A stretch of 7,431 bases of DNA from CAIOSQ01 sp044359885 (GTDB taxonomy: Bacteria; Pseudomonadota; Alphaproteobacteria; CACIAM-22H2): positions 1-7,431 of the forward strand of contig JBIKLI010000221.1 of assembly GCA_044359885.1 (NCBI GenBank), read 5' to 3'. Positions 1 to 5,670 of the stretch are shown here, piece by piece. The translations under genes and the position numbers were made by a program. The notes under the pieces are model-generated. The model made no database searches. It was given only the letters and a program-made list of their open reading frames with translations, and was not told where the DNA came from. Each line of letters begins with the position of its first letter. Position 1 is the first letter of the stretch.

Positions 1-295
1 CGACGGCGTTGCGTCCCCCCTTGTCGAAGCTATGGCAGGATGCGCATTGGCGCTGCGCCACCGTCCGGCCGGAATCGACAGAGGCCGAGGCGAGCAAGGG
101 CGAGACCGGGTCGGGCTTCGCGACGATCGGTGCCGCCACCGGCGCTGCGGCGACCTCGGCGACCTCGATGGCGAAGGCGTTCTTTTCGAGCTTGGCCGGA
201 CTGACCAGCGCATTCCCGGCGTAACCGATCACCGTGGCGGTCAGCAGGGCGAACAGAAATGCCCCCGCGATCTTGTTGAGCTCGTAGGAATCCAT
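1..295 (-). CDS. Membrane-anchored cytochrome c family protein (N-terminal part, cut by window edge)
   Basis: Only the first 98 codons are inside the window. The protein opens MDSYELNKIAGAFLF, followed by a hydrophobic stretch at about residues 10-31 that reads as an uncleaved signal anchor. An Ala/Pro/Val-rich linker (about 45-70) comes next, then the covalent haem-binding motif CASCH at residues 84-88 and the start of a class I cytochrome c fold (SFDKGG). The predicted role is electron transfer on the periplasmic face of the inner membrane, as for the CycM/c552-type cytochromes of alphaproteobacteria that carry electrons to terminal oxidases; the exact partner cannot be told from this fragment. 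The start is ATG at 295-293, with a GAGG Shine-Dalgarno (plus-strand cctc, 302-305) 6 bases upstream. It is transcribed divergently from kdsB. The axial Met and the C-terminus lie outside the window, so the subtype is open. Confidence 0.88.
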   Translation of the reverse strand, partial: MDSYELNKIAGAFLFALLTATVIGYAGNALVSPAKLEKNAFAIEVAEVAAAPVAAPIVAKPDPVSPLLASASVDSGRTVAQRQCASCHSFDKGGRNAV

Positions 296-528
296 GGCCA
301 GCCTCGGGAAAGCGCCCGGAACCGGTGGAGTCCTGCCCGGGGCGAAAAGCGGGCGCAATATGCCCAAGCCCCGGCGGCGCTTCAACCCATACCGCAGCGC
401 CGCCGACGGGCGACTTGCCTTGGCGCCGGAACGGGTTAAGGTCCGCGACGTTTCGCCGACACGGGCCCGGCGCGACAATCCGCCGCAGCGCCCTGCCGCC
501 CGCGTCCGGGCCATTCCTCCGTCCTTCC
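296..528. other. Divergent intergenic region between the cytochrome c gene and kdsB
   Basis: The region has no gene on either strand that resembles a protein I recognise. It should hold the promoters of both flanking genes. On the plus strand the best kdsB candidates are weak: TTGCCT (415-420), 16 bases, TAAGGT (437-442), or a GACAAT box (474-479) with no convincing -35. The last 18 bases before kdsB are pyrimidine-rich (ccattcctccgtccttcc), with no Shine-Dalgarno-like purine run. No clear operator palindrome was seen. Confidence 0.6.
357..385 (-). promoter_or_regulatory. Candidate sigma70-type promoter for the cytochrome c gene
   Basis: On the minus strand, TTGAAG (385-380) is separated by 17 bases from CATATT (362-357). 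Each hexamer matches its consensus at 4 of 6 positions and the spacing is optimal. Transcription would begin near 350, giving a leader of about 55 bases that contains the GAGG Shine-Dalgarno. This is a pattern match by eye only. Confidence 0.3.
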
Positions 529-1278
529 ATGACCAGCACGCCACGCAATCCCATCGTCCTGATCCCCGCGCGGCTCGCCGCGATGCGGCTGCCGGACAAG
601 CCGCTGGCCGACATCAATGGCGTGCCGATGATCGTGCATGTCTGGCGACGGGCCGCCGCGGCCGATCTGGGACCCGTCTTCGTCGCCGCCGCCGAGAAGG
701 CGATCGCCGACGCGGTCGAGGCCGCGGGCGGGCGGGCGGTGCTGACCGACCCTGGCCATCCCTCCGGGTCAGACCGGATCCACGAGGCGCTCGGACGGAT
801 CGACCCCGACGGTCGCCACGACGCGGTCGTCAACGTCCAGGGCGACCTGCCGACCATCGCCCCGGAGACGATCCGCGCCGCCATCCCGCCGCTGGACGAC
901 GCGGCCGTCGACATCTCGACCCTGGTGGCGGAAATCGTGCGCGAGGAGGAACGGACCAATCCGAACGTCGTGAAGGCGGTGCTGTCGATGCGCGACCCGC
1001 TGCGCCGGATCGGCCGCGCGCTCTATTTCACCCGCGCGACGGCCCCCACCGGCCCAGGGCCGCTCTATCACCATATCGGGCTCTATGCGTATCGCCGGGC
1101 GGCGCTCGAACGTTTCGTGGCGCTGCCGCCGGCGCCGCTGGAGCGGCGCGAGCGGCTGGAGCAGCTGCGGGCGCTGGAAGCCGATATGCGCATCGACGCT
1201 GCGGTCGTCGACGCCGTGCCGCTGGGCGTCGACACCCCGGCCGACCTGGACCGCGCCCGCCAATTGCTGCCCGCTTGA
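529..1278 (+). CDS. kdsB: 3-deoxy-manno-octulosonate cytidylyltransferase (CMP-Kdo synthetase)
   Basis: KdsB activates Kdo with CTP to give CMP-Kdo and pyrophosphate in the cytosol; this is the sugar donor for the lipopolysaccharide inner core. The 249-residue product has the normal family length. Visible motifs are the nucleotide-binding IPAR at 12-15 with RLPDKPL at 20-26, the TDPGHPSGSDR segment near residue 80, NVQGDLP at 102-108 (D106 is the likely Mg ligand), the YHHIGLYAYRR segment near 180-190, and GVDTPADLDRA near the C-terminus, with D235 as the likely second metal ligand. QGDLP in place of the enterobacterial QGDEP is, from memory, usual in alphaproteobacteria. ATG 529 was chosen because it lies just before the conserved IVLIPAR strand; upstream in-frame sequence looks non-coding. 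No Shine-Dalgarno precedes it. pheA follows after 10 bases, so the two are probably co-transcribed. The gene implies a Gram-negative cell with Kdo-containing lipopolysaccharide. Confidence 0.96.
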   Translation: MTSTPRNPIVLIPARLAAMRLPDKPLADINGVPMIVHVWRRAAAADLGPVFVAAAEKAIADAVEAAGGRAVLTDPGHPSGSDRIHEALGRIDPDGRHDAVVNVQGDLPTIAPETIRAAIPPLDDAAVDISTLVAEIVREEERTNPNVVKAVLSMRDPLRRIGRALYFTRATAPTGPGPLYHHIGLYAYRRAALERFVALPPAPLERRERLEQLRALEADMRIDAAVVDAVPLGVDTPADLDRARQLLPA

Positions 1279-1282
1279 AGGA
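1278..1282 (+). promoter_or_regulatory. Ribosome binding site of pheA, overlapping the kdsB stop
   Basis: AAGGA starts on the last base of the kdsB TGA (1276-1278) and lies 6 bases before the pheA ATG at 1289. It fixes that start and suggests that ribosomes finishing kdsB can reinitiate at pheA. Confidence 0.7.
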
Positions 1283-1288
1283 TCGCCG

Positions 1289-2146
1289 ATGACCCGCAAG
1301 ACGCCACCCGCCCGGATCGCGTTCCAGGGCGAGCCCGGAGCTTATTCCGACCTCGCCTGCCGCAGCGCCTTCCCGAAGCTCGGGACCCTGCCCTGCGCCA
1401 GCTTCGACGAGGCCTTCGACGCGGTGCAGCGGGGCCGCGCCAGGCTGGCGATGATCCCGATCGAGAATTCGACCGCCGGGCGCGTCGCCGACGCCCACCA
1501 TCTGATGCCCGGATCGGGGCTGCACATCATCGGAGAGTGGTTCCAGCCGGTCCGCCACCAGCTGCTGGCGGTCAAGGGCGCCACGCTCAAGTCGATCCGC
1601 ACCGTCCAGAGCCATGTCCAGGCGCTGGACCAGTGCCGCCGCACCACGCGCCGCCTGGGACTGCGGCGCGTCGTCGGCGCCGACACCGCCGGCTCCGCCG
1701 CGGAGATCGCCGCCAGCGGCGACGTCACGCGCGCCGCGATCGCCTCGTCGCTCGCCGCGGAGATCTACGGGCTGCGGACGCTGGCGGCCAACATCGAGGA
1801 CGTTCCCGGCAACACCACGCGCATGCTGGTGCTGTCGCGCAAGCCCGCCCCGGCCAAGCCGGGCGCCGGGCGCACCATAACCACCTTCGTGTTCCAGGTG
1901 CGCAACGTGCCGGCCGCGCTCTACAAGGCGCTGGGCGGCTTCGCCACCAACGGCGTCAACATGACCAAGCTGGAAAGCTACATGCTCGGGGGCACGTTCA
2001 CGGCGACGCAGTTCTACGTCGACGTCGAGGGCCATCCCGCCGACGCCAATCTGGCGCTGGCGCTCGAGGAACTGCGATTCTTCGCCAAGGAACTGCGCAT
2101 CCTCGGCGTCTATCCCGCGCATCCCTTCCGCGCCCGCCAGCGCTGA
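1289..2146 (+). CDS. pheA: Prephenate dehydratase (monofunctional, with ACT regulatory domain)
   Basis: The enzyme converts prephenate to phenylpyruvate, CO2 and water, the committed step to phenylalanine. The 285-residue product has a catalytic PDT domain (about 9-185), opening with IAFQGEPGAYSD and containing the IPIENSTAG segment, followed by a C-terminal ACT domain (about 195-275). The ACT domain carries LYKALGGFATNGVNMTKLES; E229-S230 belong to the ESRP-type phenylalanine-binding site, and GGTFTATQFYVDVEGH follows, so allosteric inhibition by phenylalanine is expected. There is no chorismate mutase domain, unlike the enterobacterial P-protein. One oddity is that the catalytic TRF motif reads NTTRM (175-179), with Met where Phe is usual; the essential Thr177 and Arg178 are kept. 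The gene starts 10 bases after kdsB behind an AAGGA site and is followed after 32 bases by an aminotransferase gene that could act on its product. Confidence 0.96.
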   Translation: MTRKTPPARIAFQGEPGAYSDLACRSAFPKLGTLPCASFDEAFDAVQRGRARLAMIPIENSTAGRVADAHHLMPGSGLHIIGEWFQPVRHQLLAVKGATLKSIRTVQSHVQALDQCRRTTRRLGLRRVVGADTAGSAAEIAASGDVTRAAIASSLAAEIYGLRTLAANIEDVPGNTTRMLVLSRKPAPAKPGAGRTITTFVFQVRNVPAALYKALGGFATNGVNMTKLESYMLGGTFTATQFYVDVEGHPADANLALALEELRFFAKELRILGVYPAHPFRARQR

Positions 2147-2162
2147 CCGCGCCCGATCCTCC

Positions 2163-2170
2163 AGAAAGGA
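2163..2170 (+). promoter_or_regulatory. Ribosome binding site of the aminotransferase gene
   Basis: AGAAAGGA lies 8 bases upstream of the ATG at 2179 and is the strongest Shine-Dalgarno seen in the window. No promoter is evident in the 32-base gap after pheA, so the gene is probably read from the kdsB-pheA transcript. Confidence 0.7.
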
Positions 2171-2178
2171 CAAGCTCC

Positions 2179-3045
2179 ATGCAATCCGGCGGCAGATCCG
2201 TCGTCCATTTCGACGGCGCGTGGATGGACGGCAAGACGCCGATCATGACCGCCAACACCCATGGCGCCTGGCTCGGCTCGATGGTCTTCGACGGCGCGCG
2301 GATCTTCGCGCGCATGGCGCCCGATCTGGACCTGCATTGCGCGCGCGCCGTGGTTTCGGCCCGGCGCATCGGCCTCGCCCCGCAGATCGACGGCCCGGCG
2401 ATCGAGCGCCTCGCCTGGCAGGGCGCCGACCGCTTCGCCGACGACGCCGAACTCTATGTCCGGCCGATGTTCTGGGCCGAGGACGGACCGCTCGCCCCGG
2501 CGCCGGAGACCACGCGCTTCGCGCTCTATCTGGAAGAGGCGAAGCTGCCCGCCGCGACCGGCTTCACCGCCTGCATCGCCGCCCGGCGGCGCCCGACACC
2601 CGAAACCATGCCGACCGAGGCCAAGGCCTCCGGTCTCTACGCCCAGGTGGGGCTGATCCATCTCGAAGCGCGCGCCCGCGGCTTCGACGCGGGCGTCGTG
2701 CTCGACATGGCCGGCAACGTCGCCGAGTTCATGGCCGCCAACCTGTTCATGGTCCGCGACGGCACGGTCGCGACGCCGGCTCCCAATCGCTGCTTCCTCA
2801 ACGGCATCACCCGCCAGCGCACGATCGCGCTGCTGCGCGCGGACGGCCACGAGGTGCAGGAACGCACGATCACGGTCGACGAGCTGCGCGAGGCGGACGA
2901 GATCTTCTCCACCGGCAACTACGCCAAGATTCGCTTCTGCCGGAAGCTCGAGGACCGCGAACTTCCCGCAGGCCCGGTCGGCGCCCGGGCCTGGGCGCTC
3001 TACCAGGACTACGCGGCGGGCAGCCGACGTCCGCGCGGCGGCTGA
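2179..3045 (+). CDS. Fold-type IV PLP aminotransferase, branched-chain aminotransferase family (ilvE-like)
   Basis: This 288-residue protein is a class IV PLP-dependent aminotransferase. Enzymes of this family move the amino group between glutamate and 2-oxo acids, usually those of Leu, Ile and Val. Visible features are FDGAR near residue 36, LYVRPMFWAE near 95, the Schiff-base lysine K149 in TEAKASGLY, LDMAGNVAEFMAANLF with E183 and N188 (the ExxxxN element next to the cofactor), LNGITRQRTIALLR, and STGNYAKI near 246. From memory it fits a second alphaproteobacterial BCAT-like subfamily (typically MPTDAKAGCLYPN and SGNYSKVMPV) better than the classical IlvE, and it departs from that subfamily at several of those positions. 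D-amino-acid transaminase or aminodeoxychorismate lyase are alternatives within the fold, but PMFWAE and the overall pattern favour a BCAT-like enzyme. Its place behind pheA makes phenylpyruvate a reasonable substrate guess; that is inference. It converges on lysS with a 15-base gap. Confidence 0.85.
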   Translation: MQSGGRSVVHFDGAWMDGKTPIMTANTHGAWLGSMVFDGARIFARMAPDLDLHCARAVVSARRIGLAPQIDGPAIERLAWQGADRFADDAELYVRPMFWAEDGPLAPAPETTRFALYLEEAKLPAATGFTACIAARRRPTPETMPTEAKASGLYAQVGLIHLEARARGFDAGVVLDMAGNVAEFMAANLFMVRDGTVATPAPNRCFLNGITRQRTIALLRADGHEVQERTITVDELREADEIFSTGNYAKIRFCRKLEDRELPAGPVGARAWALYQDYAAGSRRPRGG

Positions 3046-3065
3046 CGCCCGCGCCGGACGTCAGC
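3041..3065. terminator. Possible bidirectional hairpin terminator containing both convergent stop codons
   Basis: GCTGACG (3041-3047) and CGTCAGC (3059-3065) form a perfect 7-bp inverted repeat around an 11-base loop; two further C-G pairs (3048-3057, 3049-3056) are possible with a bulged A. The TGA of the aminotransferase gene (3043-3045) and the TGA of lysS (3063-3061 on the minus strand) are the mirror-image halves of the stem. No T-run follows on either side, so intrinsic termination would be inefficient unless Rho or the GC-rich flanks help. Confidence 0.35.
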
Positions 3066-4701
3066 GCGCGAGTTCGCCCGCCTCCGCGCGGCGCAGCAGC
3101 GCGATCGTCTCGGAGACCCCGTAGAGCGCGACGAAGCTGCCCATCCGCGGACCCTGTTCGGTCCCGAACAGAAGCTCGTAGAGCATCCTGAACCAGCCGC
3201 GCAGGTCCGCGGCGTGTCCATGGCGCTTGCCGGCCTCGTAGAACTGGAACTGGATCGCCTCGGCATCCGCATCTGGTTCCAGACGCTCCAGCGTCGCCAC
3301 CAGATCCGCGAGCGCCGCGCGTTCCGCCTCGGTCGGGGCGCGGAAGCGGCGCGCCGGCTTCACGAAGTCGCGGAAATACGCGATCGCATGCCGCACCAGC
3401 CGGTCCAGCATCGGGCAGGTCTCGGGCCTGGCGCCGGGCGCGTAGCGCGTGATGAAGCCCCAGAGCATCGCCGGATCCTCGGTGTTCGCGACACCGACGA
3501 GGTTCATGAGGATGCTGAACGGCAGGCCGTCGCGCTCGGGCGCAGGGGGATGGCCCGCATGGATGTGCCATGCAGGATTGTCGAGCCGCTGGCCGGTCTT
3601 CGCCGCCGGGTCGCCGTCGGGTCCGGACTGCTCGGGATATTTCGCGACATGCCCCAGATAGTCGTCGATCTGGCGGGGAATGACGTCGAAATGCAGCCGC
3701 TTGGCGGCCTTGGGCTGGTTGAACATGAACAGCGCCAGGCTCTCGGGCGGAGCGTAGCGCAGCCATTCCTCGACCGACAGGCCGTTGCCACGCGATTTGG
3801 AGATCTTCTGGCCCTGGGCGTCGAGGAAGAGTTCGTAGCTCAGCCCCTCCGGTGGCCGGCCGCCCATGACGCGGCAGATCTGGCTGGACAGCCTGACCGA
3901 GTCGATCAGGTCCTTGCCGGCCATCTCGTAGTCGACGCCCAGCGCCAGCCAGCGCATCGCCCAGTCGGCCTTCCATTGCAGCTTGCAGCGACCGCCGGTG
4001 ACCGGCACCTCGGTGAGCACGCCGTCCTCGTCGCGGAACACGACGCTGTTCGCGTCGAGCTTCACCTCCAGGATCGGCACCTGCAGCACGCGGTTCGTCC
4101 GCGGCGAGACCGGCAGGAAGGGCGAGTAGGTCGCCCGGCGCTCGGGGCCCAGGGTCGGCAGGATGACGTCGCGGATCGCCTCGTAGCGCTGCAGCATCGC
4201 CACCAGCGTCGCGTCGAACCGCCCGCCGCGATACATCTCGGTCGACGACACGAATTCGTAGTCGAACCCGAAGGAATCCAGGAAGGACCGCAGCCGCGCG
4301 TTGTTGTGCTGGCCGAAGCTGGGATGGGTTCCGAAAGGGTCGGGGATCGAGGTCAGCGGCCGGCCGATATGCTGCGCCAGCATTTCCTGGTTGGGCAGGT
4401 TGTCCGGAACCTTGCGCAGGCCGTCCATGTCGTCCGAGAAGGCCACCAGCCGCGTCGGCAGGTCGCAGAGCGCGCGGAACGCGTTGCGCACCATCGTCGT
4501 GCGCACGACCTCGCCGAAGGTGCCGATATGCGGCAGGCCCGACGGTCCATAGCCGGTCTCGAACAGGACATGGCCCGTGGCCGGCGGCGCCTTGGCGAAC
4601 CGCGCGAGCAGCTTGCGCGCCTCCTCGAACGGCCAGGCGCGGCCGCGATCGGCCGGAATGCGGATGCCGGGTCCGTCCGGCGACATCATCGGTGCGCTCA
4701 T
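3061..4701 (-). CDS. lysS: Lysyl-tRNA synthetase, class I
   Basis: The enzyme charges tRNA-Lys with lysine using ATP. This is the class I form (LysRS1, also called lysK), unrelated to the class II LysRS of E. coli and found mainly in archaea, alphaproteobacteria and spirochaetes. The 546-residue length fits the family. The HIGH motif is PHIGTF (HIGT at 58-61) and the KMSKS loop is KISKS at 299-303. Between them lie the characteristic FSDDMDGLRKVP, VSSTEMYRGGRFD and KLQWKADWAMRW segments. The C-terminal part, from about residue 340, forms the helical anticodon-binding region. ATG 4701 was chosen as the first Met in a plausible position. ATG at 4689 or 4686 would shorten the protein by 4 or 5 residues, and none of the three has a clear Shine-Dalgarno. 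It is transcribed divergently from dapF and converges on the aminotransferase gene, so it is a single-gene unit here. Confidence 0.96.
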   Translation of the reverse strand: MSAPMMSPDGPGIRIPADRGRAWPFEEARKLLARFAKAPPATGHVLFETGYGPSGLPHIGTFGEVVRTTMVRNAFRALCDLPTRLVAFSDDMDGLRKVPDNLPNQEMLAQHIGRPLTSIPDPFGTHPSFGQHNNARLRSFLDSFGFDYEFVSSTEMYRGGRFDATLVAMLQRYEAIRDVILPTLGPERRATYSPFLPVSPRTNRVLQVPILEVKLDANSVVFRDEDGVLTEVPVTGGRCKLQWKADWAMRWLALGVDYEMAGKDLIDSVRLSSQICRVMGGRPPEGLSYELFLDAQGQKISKSRGNGLSVEEWLRYAPPESLALFMFNQPKAAKRLHFDVIPRQIDDYLGHVAKYPEQSGPDGDPAAKTGQRLDNPAWHIHAGHPPAPERDGLPFSILMNLVGVANTEDPAMLWGFITRYAPGARPETCPMLDRLVRHAIAYFRDFVKPARRFRAPTEAERAALADLVATLERLEPDADAEAIQFQFYEAGKRHGHAADLRGWFRMLYELLFGTEQGPRMGSFVALYGVSETIALLRRAEAGELAR

Positions 4702-4711
4702 GATGCCGGCG

Positions 4712-4740
4712 GGAATACGGGACGCCGCGCACAGCGTCAA
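4712..4740 (-). promoter_or_regulatory. Candidate lysS promoter
   Basis: On the minus strand TTGACG (4740-4735, five of six to the -35 consensus) is followed after exactly 17 bases by TATTCC (4717-4712, three of six to -10). Transcription would begin near 4705, only about 4 bases before the lysS ATG at 4701. This agrees with the lack of a Shine-Dalgarno there. Confidence 0.4.
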
Positions 4741-4813
4741 TCGCCGACGCCACCGCGACGGCGCAGCCGCCACGGGCCCCTGCCCTGCCGGCATGGCGCG
4801 TCCGGCCCCCGGC

Positions 4814-4822
4814 TTATATAAA
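4814..4822 (+). promoter_or_regulatory. Candidate -10 element of the dapF-mtaB-ftsY operon
   Basis: TTATATAAA is the only AT-rich patch in a GC-rich intergenic region. It contains TATATA (4815-4820) and TATAAA (4817-4822). No good -35 hexamer lies 16-18 bases upstream. With this -10, transcription would begin at about 4827-4830, directly at the dapF ATG (4831). Confidence 0.4.
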
Positions 4823-4830
4823 GCGCCGCC

Positions 4831-5670
4831 ATGGACAGGACTTCCCTCAAGGGCCGACGCTTCCTGAAGATGCACGGGCTCGGCAACGACTTCGTGGTCA
4901 TCGATGCGCGTCGCGAGACGCTGGCGCTCGCCGCCGAAACCGCCCGGCTGATCGCCGACCGTCGCCGCGGGGTCGGCTGCGACCAGCTGATCGTGCTGGA
5001 ACCGCCCCGGCTGGCCGGAGGCGACGTGTTCATGCGCATCCTCAATCCCGACGCCTCCGAGGCCGGGGCCTGCGGCAACGCCACGCGCTGCGTCGCCGCC
5101 CTGCTGATGGCCGAGACCGGCCGCGCCGACGCGACGATCGAGACGATTGCCGGCCTCCTGCCGGCCCGGCGCATCTCGGCCGGGACGATCGCCGTCGACA
5201 TGGGGCCGGCGCGGCTCGGCTGGCGCGACGTGCCGCTCGCCCGGGAATGCGACACGCTGCATGTGCCCGCCGGCGCCGGGCCGCTCGCCGATCCGGCCTG
5301 CTGCTCGATGGGCAATCCGCATGCCACGTATTTCGTCGCCGACGCCGACGCCGTCGATCTCGCCGGTCTGGGTCCGTCCCTGGAGAATCACCCGATGTTT
5401 CCGCAGCGCGTGAACGCCGCGGTCGTGCAGGTCCTGGCCCGCGACCGGCTGCGCTTTCGCGTCTGGGAGCGAAGCGCCGGGATCACCCAGGCCTGCGGCA
5501 GCGGCGCCTGCGCGGCCGTCGTCAACGCCGCCCGCCGGGGGCTCGCCGACCGCGCGGCGACCGTCGTGCTCGACGGCGGCGAACTGGCGATCCACTGGCG
5601 CGCGGACGGGCATGTCGAGATGGCCGGCCCGTTCGCGACCAGCTTCGCCGGCGAGCTGGCGCTGGAATGA
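4831..5670 (+). CDS. dapF: Diaminopimelate epimerase
   Basis: DapF interconverts LL- and meso-diaminopimelate in the cytosol without a cofactor, using two cysteines; meso-DAP feeds peptidoglycan and lysine synthesis. The 279-residue protein shows MHGLGNDFVVID (14-25), RGVGCDQLIV (46-55), the first catalytic cysteine C81 in GACGNATRC, SMGNPHATYFV near 157, and the second catalytic cysteine C222 in ITQACGSGACA. The strand before C222 reads ERSAGIT, where the family usually has ERGxG; other key residues are kept. ATG 4831 is the only upstream start, because an in-frame TAA lies at 4819-4821. Met14 (4870) would be the next option but would remove the N-terminal strand lead-in. No Shine-Dalgarno precedes 4831. 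The stop overlaps the mtaB start (ATGA), so the two are translationally coupled. Confidence 0.96.
   Translation: MDRTSLKGRRFLKMHGLGNDFVVIDARRETLALAAETARLIADRRRGVGCDQLIVLEPPRLAGGDVFMRILNPDASEAGACGNATRCVAALLMAETGRADATIETIAGLLPARRISAGTIAVDMGPARLGWRDVPLARECDTLHVPAGAGPLADPACCSMGNPHATYFVADADAVDLAGLGPSLENHPMFPQRVNAAVVQVLARDRLRFRVWERSAGITQACGSGACAAVVNAARRGLADRAATVVLDGGELAIHWRADGHVEMAGPFATSFAGELALE

Larger units (their letters stand above)
4702..4830. other. Divergent lysS-dapF intergenic region
   Basis: These 129 bases separate the start codons of lysS and dapF. They must contain the promoters for both unless dapF is read from far upstream. The only AT-rich island is at 4814-4822 next to dapF; a TTGACG-17-TATTCC pair lies next to lysS. 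The centre (about 4741-4810) is very GC-rich, and no convincing operator or attenuator stem was identified. Confidence 0.6.

Noticed and set aside
325..528. In-frame upstream extension of kdsB starting at 325
   Set aside because: The 68 extra residues have no family similarity, and the conserved KdsB N-terminus begins 8 residues after ATG 529. The stretch is better read as intergenic.
30..959. 309-codon minus-strand open frame across the cytochrome start and kdsB
   Set aside because: It overlaps kdsB in antisense and uses a different frame from the cytochrome fragment with CASCH; Ser/Arg/Gly-rich, no domain.
3214..4821. 535-codon plus-strand open frame opposite lysS
   Set aside because: It is a shadow of lysS: no recognisable domain, His/Arg/Gln/Gly-rich composition, and the opposite strand encodes an unmistakable synthetase.
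3061..5613. Open minus-strand frame continuing upstream of lysS through the whole of dapF (about 300 extra codons)
   Set aside because: The extension is antisense to dapF, has the Arg/Gly/Ala-rich low-information composition of a GC-rich shadow frame, and joins the conserved LysRS start without a family domain. Real lysS starts at 4701.
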